Part shown: one piece after another, positions 1-11,500 of the stretch
Layout: the number at the start of each line of letters is the position of its first letter
Position numbering within the stretch: the stretch's first letter is position 1
NCBI RefSeq assembly: GCF_020740795.1
Contig: NC_067282.1
Coordinates: 130,257,132 to 130,321,131, forward strand
Reading direction: 5' to 3'
DNA: 64,000 bases
Origin: Apus apus
Taxonomy: Eukaryota; Chordata; Aves; Apodiformes; Apodidae
Notes under the pieces: model-generated
What the model was told of the DNA's origin: nothing
Databases searched by the model: none
Seen by the model: the letters and a program-made list of their open reading frames with translations, nothing else
Made by a program: the position numbers and the translations under genes

Positions 1-1819
1 ATTACACAGTATAGCTGGCTCTACTGTAGCTTCCTTCATGCAGGGTTGTCACACCAGGTGGCCACTTGGTGATGGTACACACTGTCCCCACCAGTCCAGG
101 AGCAAAACGCAGCATCATAAATAGAACCTGTAAGGCAAACCTACCATTCAAATGCAAAAAGAAACTCAATTAGAGAAACAAGCCATTGTTTTCTTGGAGT
201 TTGTATTAGTTGTTGTGTTAAATATGATGTTAAACAAGGAAAAGCCAAATAATTTTATACAACAATGTACAGATTTTATACAAAAATATCCTTTTTTTGT
301 GTTTTGTTTTGTTTTGTTTTTAATGCAACGTAGGTAAATGACAGTATCCCTCTATTTAGAAAAAGCTCCATGTTCTGTGAACAGCAGTTACACAGAAATG
401 CAAACCACTTTGTCTCTCTTCTTAAAAACACTTTCAGGCAAAATCAAACTACACCTTGTGCTAAGTTCTTTGGACAAAAAGCCATATTCCAGTTCAAACG
501 CCCTCCTGTTGTGTGTTTGTATTCTGAAGAAACCTCCACTGCTTCTGTCTAATTACTGAAAAAGAATTTTAATTAAATGCTGAATGTCGTGCAGCTTTTA
601 TTTCCCTGCAATTTAGGGCAGCTCTGTCTGGTTTGGAGCAGTATAACATTCTCCACAGACAGAGTGGGATGGTTGCTGGGTGCTGTGGGTGCCGTGGGCC
701 TGTGACTGCAGGGTGAGTTATAAACCCTGAAATAAAGCTCCTTGCCATGTTTCTGCTGGTGGACTGCACTGCCCACTCCTGAAACGTGTAGCTCTTCTTA
801 GAAAGCATTTGAAATTCTCGTGTCCACTCTTCTGCCCCTGGCTGCAGCAGTCCACCTCCTGTTCTTTGGTACTGTCTTTAGAATTGCAAAGCTAGGTGAA
901 AGCGTGTCAGTCCAGTGTGGCATCTTTTCTCTGAAAGCATCACCATAAAAAAAAAAAACAAACAATAACGTATCATTTAAAAAGTTAAGTGTTCGCTCTT
1001 GAATTTGTTTGAAGTTGGATCTCCAAAGGATTAATGTCTACTCAAAAACAAGTCATCATTGCATCACATATCAGGCTGCAAATTCATTATCATCTTAAAT
1101 TCACAGAAGTCTTCACTGCCCCTCAGAAGGGTGTCCCCAGCCATAGTCATGTGTTCTCTCCACTTCCTTTCTGCTGGCACTTGCCCTGGGGTGACTTCAT
1201 GTTCGCTCACACTGGAAAGCTGGGCAGGATGATTTTGGTTTTGGTTTCTTGGGGATTTTTTTTTTTTTTTTCATTAGTTGCCTAAGTGCCTGTAGGAAAG
1301 CAACAAGCAGCTGCAGCTGAAGGACAAGAGTATGTCTTTGTGACACGGGCTTTTCTGGGGTTAAGCATCTCGTGAAACCACTACTCAGAAAAGCATCTTT
1401 GCTATCTTACCGCTCTGGATACGCTGTGTAGCGTTGCTTCTGCGTCAGGCCAAGTGCGAAAATCTGTCCTGTAAGCTGCAGATCCTGTGCTGAGTTGGGT
1501 TGATTTGAAGGCTGTTCTTGGCTGGGGCAAGGGCTGCTGAGAGGGATCCGCTGGCAGGAGCGTGGCCAAAGGTTGTGCACGATTTAGGGTACCCAGTGGT
1601 CTCATTTAAGTCTATGGGAACGCTTCATTCAGGGGCTTTTAAGTGAAGTACGTGCACAAGACTTCGCAGGATCAGAGCCTAACCCTATGCATTTTCCAGG
1701 ATCTGTTCTTAATACGTATTCCACTAAGCCCTTATCGTGCTGCCAGGTGCTGTACATGGCAAGAAATGCCGCTCTCCGTGGGATCAAACCCACCTCAATG
1801 GAACTGGCCCTTTTTGTGT
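1..1819. other. Upstream flank, no supported gene
   Basis: AT-rich DNA before the CpG island. It has an A-run near 947-958, a T-run near 1257-1271 and one copy of a short repeat at 38-103. In vertebrates SAMM50 usually lies upstream of PARVB, but none of its C-terminal coding sequence was found here. The open frames are short and have no recognisable domains. Confidence 0.6.
38..103. repeat. Short interspersed repeat, copy 1
   Basis: GGCCACTTGGTGATGGTACA followed by CACTGTCCCCACCAGTC matches 10880-10917 with a single base difference over about 38 bases. Weaker similarity (ATGCAGG) extends to the left. The family is not identified. Confidence 0.7.
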
Positions 1820-2399
1820 CTGCACACGGTGCCCGGGGCAGTGCTGGGAGCCCTGGGAGCTGCTGCCCTCCCTCCCGGAGGTGCCTGGCGGGCCTCCCCG
1901 CGCAGCACTTGGGCGAAGGTGGAGCTTACCCCCCTTCTCCTCAGCCTTTCCCGAAGGGAGACGCCGAGCCTCCCAGGCCAGACGCCAGGAGGAGGCCGGC
2001 CGGCTCGGCTGACACCCAGCGCTTGGCTGCAAAACCAGGAGGCGAATCCAGGAGGCAGCCGGCACTCGGCTGCCCCGCGGGCAGCTCCCCGGGCCGGGCA
2101 CGGCACGGCCCCGCACGGAGCGCGGGACGCCGGGACGGGCGCCATTCCCAGCCCGCCCAGGGGCTGCCAGGCACGGCCCGGGCTGAGCTGGGGGGCCGGC
2201 TCGGCCGGGGAGCCCGCCTCCCAGGACTTCCAGGCCGGGGCAGGGCGCTGTGCCGCCGGCAGCGGCTCCCGGCCCGCCCCCCCGCACACCTCCCGCATCC
2301 CGCTCGCCCCGCGCGGTGGCGGCTGGCCGGGTGGTTCGCCCGCTCCCGGGCTTCGCTGGGGCTGCACCGGCCGATTCAGCCTCTCCCCCAACCCCCCCC

Positions 2400-2417
2400 G
2401 GGCAGGGCAGGGCAGGG
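2400..2417 (+). promoter_or_regulatory. Potential G-quadruplex, four GGG runs
   Basis: Four GGG runs separated by the dinucleotide CA (GGGCAGGGCAGGGCAGGG), 45 nt before the start codon on the coding strand. This meets the usual G3N1-7 rule. If the transcription start lies upstream, the motif is in the 5' UTR and could affect translation. Folding is inference. Confidence 0.6.
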
Positions 2418-2461
2418 CAGGACCGGGGCAGGCTTCCCCGGTCACCCCCCGGCAGAGCCTG

Positions 2462-2576
2462 ATGTCCGCCGCGCCCGTCCGATCCCCGACGCTGCGGCCG
2501 CACAGGATGAAGAAAGACGAATCGTTCCTGGGCAAGCTAGGCGGGACCCTGGCGAGGAAGAAGAAAGCCAAGGAGG
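2462..2576 (+). CDS. PARVB: PARVB coding exon 1 (residues 1-38, start codon)
   Basis: Encodes a Ser/Pro/Arg-rich start followed by MKKDESFLGKLGGTLARKKK, a conserved basic parvin N-terminus that could act as a nuclear-localisation or membrane-contact patch (inference). The donor is GTGAGT at 2577 and the exon ends in phase 1. The context of the first ATG is poor (C at -3). Met16 at 2507 has A at -3, so leaky scanning to a protein 15 residues shorter is possible. No ATG in any frame lies between 1799 and 2461, so no AUG uORF is seen there. The same frame stays open upstream from about 1643 only because the region is GC-rich. Confidence 0.95.
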
Positions 2577-5500
2577 GTGAGTTCGCCCGAAGGAAAAGTG
2601 CGCCCGACCGGCGTGACTTGCAGCTCCTCCGTCCCGTCCCTCTGCGGGAGCCTGGCGTGGGGGGGCAGGAACCCCCCTTTTTGTCCTTCAGCCGCAGGGG
2701 GCAGCGCCGCCCGGGGAGGGGGCCAAGGGCCGGGCGGTGTGCGGGGTCCCGGCACGGCGGCGGTCCCGCGGGGAGCCCCGCGCCCGGAGCCCCGCGCTGC
2801 GCGTTCCTCGGGCGTGCGGGGCCGCTCGCAGCACCCCGGCCCCGCTCCCCTCCTGGTGCGGCTGCGCTGGGGAGCCCGCCGCGGGCTTTTCTGCTGCGCG
2901 GGCAGCTCCTGGTGAGCCGGGGGGCTTGGCGGGGGCCGTTCCTTCTGGGCTGGGAGCTGAGGAAGCTGCAAGGGAACCCGCCCGTGTTTCCTCGCAGGCC
3001 CGCGTCATCCGTGGGTTTTGTGTTGGGTAGAGAGGTACTTTTTCCAGAGCGGTTTATCCGACAAACACCCGCTAGCCCTCGAGCACCAGGGTGTTGCCTG
3101 GGCACCCTCACGCCAGGGTGCGTGGAGGGTGTGCGTTCGGGTTGTCACTGCTGGCACCGTGTGGGCAGGGAGGCCGGATTCCTCCCTCCGGCGCGGGGAG
3201 CCTGGGGAAGCTGCCTCAGCCCCAGCCCGGTGGGACCAGCGCCTGCTCAGGGTGGCTCAAACAGCGTGTGCCTGTCTCCCGCACTCCCAGGACAGCGTGC
3301 TCTACCCTCCTCTGCATCCCTGACTGACTCAGTACTGGCTTCGGTGGAGAAACTCATCCTGCGGGTTATTCCCACGCCGCCGCCGTCTGCTAGCGGGAAA
3401 ACGGGGTGTCCTTGCCTTAACGTTTTAAGGCGGTTTCAGCTTCCCAGCCTTGGTTTGGTTCTAGTGTCCAGTGGGTGTAGGGAAGGGACAGGATGTGAGC
3501 TTCAGCCTTCTTACGGCTGGCTGTACAGCGAGCACATGTTTTACCCATATTGAGTCTATTAATTGCCAGCAGCTTTTTAATGTTTAAAAATAACATCTGG
3601 CTTCCAAACCTGGCTGAAGGAAATTGCTTCCTTTTCCTTCTCCTGGCTGTTTTGGTGTGGCTTACTGGTACTTCCTTGGCTCTCTGTTTTTACTCAAGTT
3701 TCTCCAACGTGGTTCTGCTGAGGAGCAGCAGAAGCGGTCGCGCCTTCCTGATGACCTCATCTGCTTCTCAAGGAAGATGGTGGAGAAAACTCGCATCCAG
3801 CGGGGGATGCCGGCCTCACACTGCAAAGCAGTGAATTTCATTCAGAAGTGGTTTGTAAGTGTCAACAGGTTGGCAGCACCCCTTCTGACATGAGAAACTT
3901 CAGCACTGCTGGGTGATGTGTTTTTGAGTCGACCGCTTTCGGCAGGGGCCACCCACTTGTTCGGCTGAGTTTGTCCTTTTGCCTGCTGATGTGGCTGCAG
4001 CTCCTCTTGGCAGTGGAAAGGCCTGTTCTGGTTACTTCCCTCAGTGCTTCGTGGTCACGCTGAAACTCGTGGCTCGGCTTTTTGACTTCAATATTCCTTC
4101 AGCCTGAAAACGTGGAGGGAGGGAAGGCCGCTTGCAAGCCATGGAGTGTGACAGGCTGCGGGGATGCAGGTGGCTGGGGCCCATTGTTGTAAGGCAAAAC
4201 AGCTTCTTGCCTTTTGAAGTCTTCCTCCGCTTGTGGTTTTAAGGCCTGAGCAAGGCACATTTTACACTTTCTTTGCCCAGTGGCGTAGTTCTAGAAGCGG
4301 AATCTTTTTACCTAAGTGTGAAGCAGACGTAAATCGTAAGCTCACCTGAGTTGGCTTTCCTGGAATGAGTAGATAGACCATATAGGAGCCGTATGGTCAA
4401 CTTTTTCTCTGTGCCTGGGAGCCTCTTTGCCCTTCCTCCCTCCAGGTAGATTTTGCTGGTTTTCTCTGAGGGGACCAGCAGAGGTCAGAATGATCTTCCC
4501 AGAGTAAATACCACACTCTCCAGCTGCTCTCCACTATAGCAAATGGAAGTGTTGGCTGCTCTTTTGCCACAACCGAAAATCATTCTTACTTCTCTGCCTC
4601 TAACAGCATGAATAACAAGCAAGTGAGAGGGCTCTTTAGTAATACTTCTTGCTTTCACTGCTTGTCTTTTGTAGAGCAGCATAAATACAGGCCTGCTGTC
4701 ACCATCTCAGCTGTATCCATGTAACAGCCTTTAACCTGGTCTGTGCAAGAGCTGTAATCCAGTTATATTAATCTTTTTCATCTTTGTGCACAACTTCTGA
4801 GCCACGCAGCTCAAAGATCCTTCGGACGATACTGAAAAAGTTTGTGTTTGTTACTTACACAGATTTCTTTTTTTAATCATGGGTGGCCAGCACGTAATAA
4901 ATAACAGTAATGTATGGCTACCAACCCATAAGCAACTAAATTTAAATATTTTTTTTTGCTAACTACTTTATATGATGTTACAGTCTTTTTTTTTTAGAGA
5001 GGCTACATTGGGAGAGGAGGGCTAGCTAGGCTTGTCAAGGTAGCCAGTGTAAGCTGGTACCAGTGCTTTATGACAGGAGGGTAAATAAGGTTCCTAGGTA
5101 TGCTGGTGATAGTCACTGTCGCAGTATTCAAGAGCAGGTGGCAGGTAAAGAGCTTTGTTGCTGCTCGTGCCTTAGCAGCATGGCATGACTTGGTGCTTTG
5201 CAAGTGGGTGCTGTAGGTGTGGTAGGGTTAAGACCTCAGGTCAAATTTGTCAGTGTTTTAAGTCAAATTCTGTAGGTTGCTTAACTGTTTGAGAAAGCCT
5301 TTGCATTCCTACCTGGAACCTCGGCTTTATACTGTTGCACCTTTTATCTATGTTTCTGAATTTTTATGGCTGAAGTGGCTTATTGGGTAGCCCTTAAATA
5401 GCAGCCGTTTTTACCCTGGTTTCCTATGGAAGTATGGGGTGTGTGATCTCACTGTCTGTTTGGCTCCTCCCTTCCTTTTCCTTCTCAGAAATATTTTTAA

Positions 5501-8500
5501 CCCATAATGTGGCTAAAAATGCCCCCGAGAGAAAACTACTGGTCTTAAAGGTTATTGGCACGACTGCAGATTGTGTCAAATCAGGTCACCAACAAGGACA
5601 GAAAGACCTTAGTGGAGTTCCGCAGCAGGAACACCTGCAGATGAGCTCAGACCTTGCACCTTACTAGAGACCCCCCGTGGGAGGGACATGGCTGGAGAAA
5701 GAGCCTGTCTATGGGGAGAGCACTGCATGGAGAGGGTCAGTCATGACACACATCCTTAGAAAAGCAGGATGTGTTAGTTCCAGTGCTTGTACGACTGCTT
5801 GGTTTTTACTTCTCCCTGCCCCCCTCCATTAGGCTGTGTGGAAATCTGCAAAAAACTAACTTCGCCTGATGTTACTGTGACATGGCTCTGTCTTGGTGTT
5901 GCTTGGGCTTTCAAGATGTGATTGCTAAACTTATCACACCTGTTCAAGAGCTCCAAAATCTGCTTTAATTACCTTAGGAAACTATTGGGGTGCTGGTAGG
6001 GCCCACAGCAGGATACTGTTTGTAAGCTAGATGATCCCTTAGCTTCTTTTCAGACCTGTAAAAGATACTTTTTCAGACAGTGCTGTGTTTCATCTCAATC
6101 TATAACAGGAACTTTATATATATATTTTTTTATATATATATATCTCCTTTCCTGCTGGTCTCTACTGGAATTAAGGAGGGTGTTTGCTGTAAGCTGTGCT
6201 CCAAGCCTCCTTGCAAAGCTTTGTTTTATTTTCGTCAAAACACACTATATGAAAGATCTGGGCAGCAGGTGTTTGGCTAAATAAACCTTGTATTATTCTA
6301 TCTGTTTGTGTGTGTGTCTGTGTGTATAGCCCATATGGAGGATTCAGTGAGAGAAATACAGCAGACTTAATTGCTTACTTTTGTTTCCCGGTGACACTAT
6401 TAAAGGTGGGCATAGGGATGAGAAAAATGCTCCAGAAAAGACCGGTTTTTGGTGCCTGATGAAATCAACAGGAGGGGGAGAAAGAAAGAGAGATGACAGT
6501 GCTGCAGAGGGCAGAATTATTGCAACAGCAGCTGAATAATATGAAAATTTTATGCATGTCAAGGGAGGTTAAAGCATTGGTCTTGGGGGTCTGTGGCTCA
6601 GTATAAAAGTGAGACAAAGTGGCTGTGAAAAGTTTGCTGTTGTGTTTGCCTGTGGGCACACTGATGTGATCAGTAGCTTGGTAGACGTGTATTTCACTAG
6701 ATGGCAAGGTTTTTCTCTCAAGAGAAAGGTGGCAGTTGTTGCTCGTGTTTTGCAAGGAGAAAAGGTGGAGGGTGAGAAGTGATTTCTTCAAGATTGTCTG
6801 GCAAGCAGCGAAAAAGCCAGAGGAGGAAACTGTTGCCTCCCGAGTCCTCTGTGTTGCCCTGATCCTCAGGCAAAATCCATAATCTGCCTGTTTCCCACAG
6901 CTCTGCACATGCTAAAATCCATCTCTGAATAGTTCAGGTGGGACTGCTTGTACTGCTCGTTCCACTTCGGCTTTCTGGAGGGAAGAACATGAGGAAATAA
7001 GCTCAACAGCAGAATTAAATAGGAGGAAACCGTTTCTTTATCATTCCTTTGAAACTGATGGGGCTGGTTGTGCAGATAATTGCTCTCTGGAGAGAGAAAG
7101 GTTCAAAACCAGATCTACTTCATTGCACATGTCAGGTCTGTAAGGCATCCCCTCAAATACATCAGGATAGGTGAACTGGACTTGCTTAGAAAATGGATCT
7201 CCTATTGCATTTGAACATGGTATACTGAAAATAGGGTAAATCTCTTTTTAATGCTGTATGTTATGTAGTTTCCAGAGGTGTATCTGTGTAAACAGACTGC
7301 AAAAATGGTAACTTCTCTGTCTTTGTTGTGCCTCATCTTTGCTTTAGCCACTGCCCATTGGCTGCTTGAGACTTCCAACAAATTTATGTAGCTTTAAAAT
7401 GATGCTGAGAGATGCCTGGTGAATAGATCCTAGAAAGATGTAAGGCACAAGTAACTCAGTCTTCATTCACCTTGTAGGTGGGGATTTGTCCTGGTCGCAA
7501 CCATTCCTGGCCATTGCAGATTGTTCCGTGCTGGCTGTGCCCATGTATCCTACTTGATGAGCTGGTTGGTACTGTTGGAGTGATTGCTCTGACCTTTCTG
7601 ATGTGGAAGAACTTGAACTTCAGCATTCACCTGGTACCTAGAGAGGTCAGGGTGGAGGTGTGCTACTACTAACACGGTGGCTTGCAGTCTGGCCTTTGTT
7701 CTGAGTAGCAGCAAAGTGCCGTGTAACTTGCAGGGTAGGCTTGTGATAACAGCCTCATGAGCAAATCTGCCTCTCATGGAATCTTGAGGTGCACTGTGAG
7801 ATAAGCCTCAAATGGTTGATTCTTACTATTTCCTGACCTAGTACTTAATGTATTTTTAAGGCTCTTCTTCTCAGTAGACTGGTGTTGGAGCTCACCCTGA
7901 TCTTAACTTAGTTTCCATTCTGGTAGTATATGGCAGTGAGTTTTTAGTCAGATGATGAGAGAAATACCAACTGTGTATGGTTTAATTCTGATGTCCTGAT
8001 TCACAGCAGTATTTTTGCAGCAACCTGAGAGGATGCTTGACTAAGGAAGCATGTTTGTGTGCTGTAGTGGGCTGCTGCTGCTGAAATATCCAAACAGAAG
8101 ATGAGATGGTTGCTGGTTAAGCAGAATTATTTGCTTTTTAAGAGAGGAATTTGCATATAATTACATTGAAGCTATGTACTGTTCTGGACATGTATAGATC
8201 CATAAAAAGACTGTGTGCAGAAATATGAAAATTCAGGTTGAATTTATTATCCTTTCTACTACTAATTTAAACGCAGAGAGACCTAAATTTCCAGTTGGAA
8301 CCTGTGTAGAGTAATTGCTGTGTTTCTCCTGTAGGGCTTAGCCATACCTCTGACCAGGTCTGGCTTCAGTCTTTTCTTGCTTGAGCAGTGCCATTTTGGG
8401 GTCTGACACTATGCTATTCTGACAAAAGCTAAACTGTGTATATATTTTGTGTCAGTGTCTCAACTGAAATGAACTTCACATGCACAGGAATCATCCTTTT

Positions 8501-11500
8501 AATTGTGTCATAAACCCCATGTTTTTCTCCTGTAACTGCAGCTACTCTAGGATGGTTCACTCACAGGCACAGTGTCTTGGTGAGACAATGGAGTTTTGAA
8601 TTACAGCTCCAAGTTTTCTTGCAGACAGGATGCAGTGAGATATGCAAAATAGCTCTGTAGCTCTTCAGTAGTGGATTGAAGAAAATGACTTGTCTGGTTT
8701 TCTTAAATAAGAACATCTTAAAGTTTTTGGTTGGTTTTTTTTCTGTTGTGTTTTTTCAGAGTTGCAGTCGTTAACATAGAATTAAGAATATGATGTTGCA
8801 TCATAAAACCTTATCAAGGTGATTATCAACACTTTTAATTTTCCACAACCAGATTTTAGAATTTCTTGAAGTACTAATGAAAGGATTTTGAAAGGGACTC
8901 CTTTTTCTCATTAAAAATTAGTCAACCTTTACTTAAAAGCACTTGCTCAGTGATACTTGTTTATTTCAGTGTCTTCTACAGAATTTATTAATACTAATAC
9001 CTTGGGAGAGAGACTTCCTGAAGCTGGCATCAGGCTTTTAGTTTTGAGGAGCATGTGGATGAGCCCTGTGAGACTTCAGTGTATGGACCTGATAGTAGTG
9101 GGGGAAGCTGCAAAAGTCACAACTTAATTCAGAGTCTGTGCAGATTATTTCTGCTGGGCGATGTGAAGGGGGAATTCTTGGCCCAGCTGGTGGATCTGTG
9201 CTGTGTTCTGCAATGCATTCTATCATACTGACTTAAATACGTGTTTTTAATCTAATAGTTGTAATATTTAAGATATCTTTATTAATACATATGCATCATA
9301 TTGATTTGCATGTCGGCAATACAGGAGTTCAAAAGATTTAGTGTAGGTAAGCATAACAGTACTAAATGTCTTTTTATGTACTTGAAGAACTGTTACAGGC
9401 CAGCTGATCCAAAACCAGATGAAGCTGGTGAGGTTTTCCAGTGCACTGCTTTGAGCTTTGGATCATACTTTGATGTTAGGAGATTTGGAAGATTAGCCGG
9501 CAAGCTCTTTTCCATTGTGAAGCATGTTGGAACAACTTGTTGCTAAGGGATCCACGGCTATGTGGTCTGTGGCAAGACCAGCACAAAGCAGAGTCTGCTC
9601 ATTGTAGGAATTGGTGTTTCAGCAATTACAGCTTTGCTGTTGAACTGAAATGTAGTGTGTGTAAATTATGCATCCAAATGTTATGGACACAGGAGATTCA
9701 AGTTTGTAGCTATGGAAGAGACAGTGGAGCTGGTACTTCAAAGCTGCTACTGTGGGATTAGGATGCCAAACTGTTACTAGTTTTCAGAGGGAGTTTAGTG
9801 TATGAATCTCTTGGGCAGCAATAGAAATCTTGGCCTGCAAATACGTACCTGAGAGGTTGTCAGTGTGAGGATGTCTGGCATATGGTCTCTTGACATGGAC
9901 ATATAGCCAAACAGAGATGCTGACATTTATCATAAGCAGCAGGAGTTTTTTACCTCTCCTATAAAATAATCTCTTTGTGACCCATGTCACCCTTGCTGTT
10001 GCTGGTAACATAGGAGCCTTCTTAAACCTCAAGTCTTGTTCCCTTTTCAGCGTTTTCAGCCTGTCCATGTTCTTGTGCTGACTGGACAAGGTCTTCACTA
10101 CAGCAGCAACTTCAACCTCCTCACAGTCGTTGGCCAGCAAGAAAGAAGGGAAAGCTTGTTTATCAAAGGCTTGTCCTTGTCCTGACCTCTGCACGTTACA
10201 GCAGTGATGACTTCAGCAACCTTCAGATTCTTTGAACTAACAGGATCTGCATATTTTGTTATAGAAGCCAGAGATTTGAAAGACAACCACATGGCTCCAG
10301 GGAAGGATCTGACCTGTGCCGGTGTATGGACATAACAGATGCATGTGCTCTGTTCTGGTCAACTGTCATGGTGTCCACTGGAGGATACGCTGCAATCTGA
10401 TGCATTACTCTTGAGTTCTGTGTCATGACTTTGGTCGTTGCTTATCCTCTCCTTCATACGTCCTCTTTCGGCTCTGTGGAATGTTAGATATACACCTCGT
10501 CACTGAGGAACCTTATTTTTTTCCTCAGGGTAATGTAGAATCAACTGATGCAGTTGTCAGAGTTGTTTACTGTAACATGCAGGCTCTGTGTATGTGCAGC
10601 AGGTTCTCCTTGGGTTTATATGGCATTCATGGACTGACCCCTGCTTTATGTGCTGTCCTGGTGGCCTTGATTTACCTGTTTCTGGTTGTTGTTACAGGCT
10701 GCATCGATCCTTCTTGCCCTAGGCAGTGGAGAGAAGTGTGACATGAGTTGCAGTGAGGAGGAGTGACATGGAAGAGAAGGAGGAGCAGGGTGAGCAGTGG
10801 GAGAGCCCTGCTTTTTGGGGGACTCATCAAGGCTGCCCTCAGAAGGAGTACTGGATCCTGGGACCTCTGATGCAGGACAGGCCACTTGGTGATGGTACAC
10901 GCTGTCCCCACCAGTCAGGAGGAGCTGTGTGTGTGTGAGCTAAACGAGCAGTTCTCATGTGGATGACAGTGACTCCCATCAGGTGGGCTGATCATGGAGT
11001 AAAAAGTAGAAACAGGAACCTCTGTGTTTCACAACTAGTAGGTCACAGCCAAGTGATCCCTCCAGGGTGAAGCATATTCAGCCTGGACAGGTATAGATTT
11101 CCTAATTGTGGGCTCTTCTGTTGGCCAAGTAGAAAGCTGCAACCTAAATTTCGTGACTTCTGTTGTATATGTCTAGTTGAGCTGGAAAAGTGTTATGGCT
11201 AACATATGTGGGTTTAGGGTTTTGTAATTTGAATCTTGCTTAGTCTTCCTATGAAAACCAGATGTGGAGAGAACATGCACACCTGGCAACGTCCACTGGC
11301 CTAGAGCAGTGGCTCTGTACTCTTCAGGCCCTTAAATCATTGTCACTTCCTTGTGGAAGAACATACATCTGCACAACAAAGCTTCTAATTATAAATCCTG
11401 CACACACAATTTGTTTCCATGCACCCGCTGCAGACTCCTCTCCCGAGCCCTTGGGCTGAGAGGGGAGGCCATGGGATGGGGTTCTGGCTTTGGCTTTGTT

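Larger units (their letters stand above)
1820..3060. promoter_or_regulatory. CpG island covering PARVB promoter and exon 1
   Basis: About 1.2 kb that is strikingly richer in G+C and CpG than the AT-rich flanks, and centred on exon 1. No TATA box is evident at a sensible distance before 2462, as expected for a CpG-island promoter of a broadly expressed gene. GC boxes of the CCGCCC/GGGCGG type occur (for example near 2706 and 2731). The transcription start cannot be placed from sequence; it is probably between about 2000 and 2450. The long open frames on both strands here come from composition. Confidence 0.85.

Noticed and set aside
1795..3111. 438-codon minus-strand frame
   Set aside because: Pro/Arg/Gly-rich shadow of the CpG island with no domain and no splice logic.
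1643..3553. 636-codon plus-strand open frame across the CpG island
   Set aside because: It begins at GTG and runs through exon 1 and into intron 1. Open frames also run long on the minus strand. GC-rich composition explains them; only 2462-2576 in this frame is real coding sequence.
6465..6908. 147-codon minus-strand open frame in intron 1
   Set aside because: No domain or splice partners; treated as chance.
10481..10741. Plus-strand 86-codon frame with a hydrophobic, membrane-like segment
   Set aside because: A single hydrophobic run in AT/T-rich intron sequence is common by chance. No signal peptide, family or splice sites.
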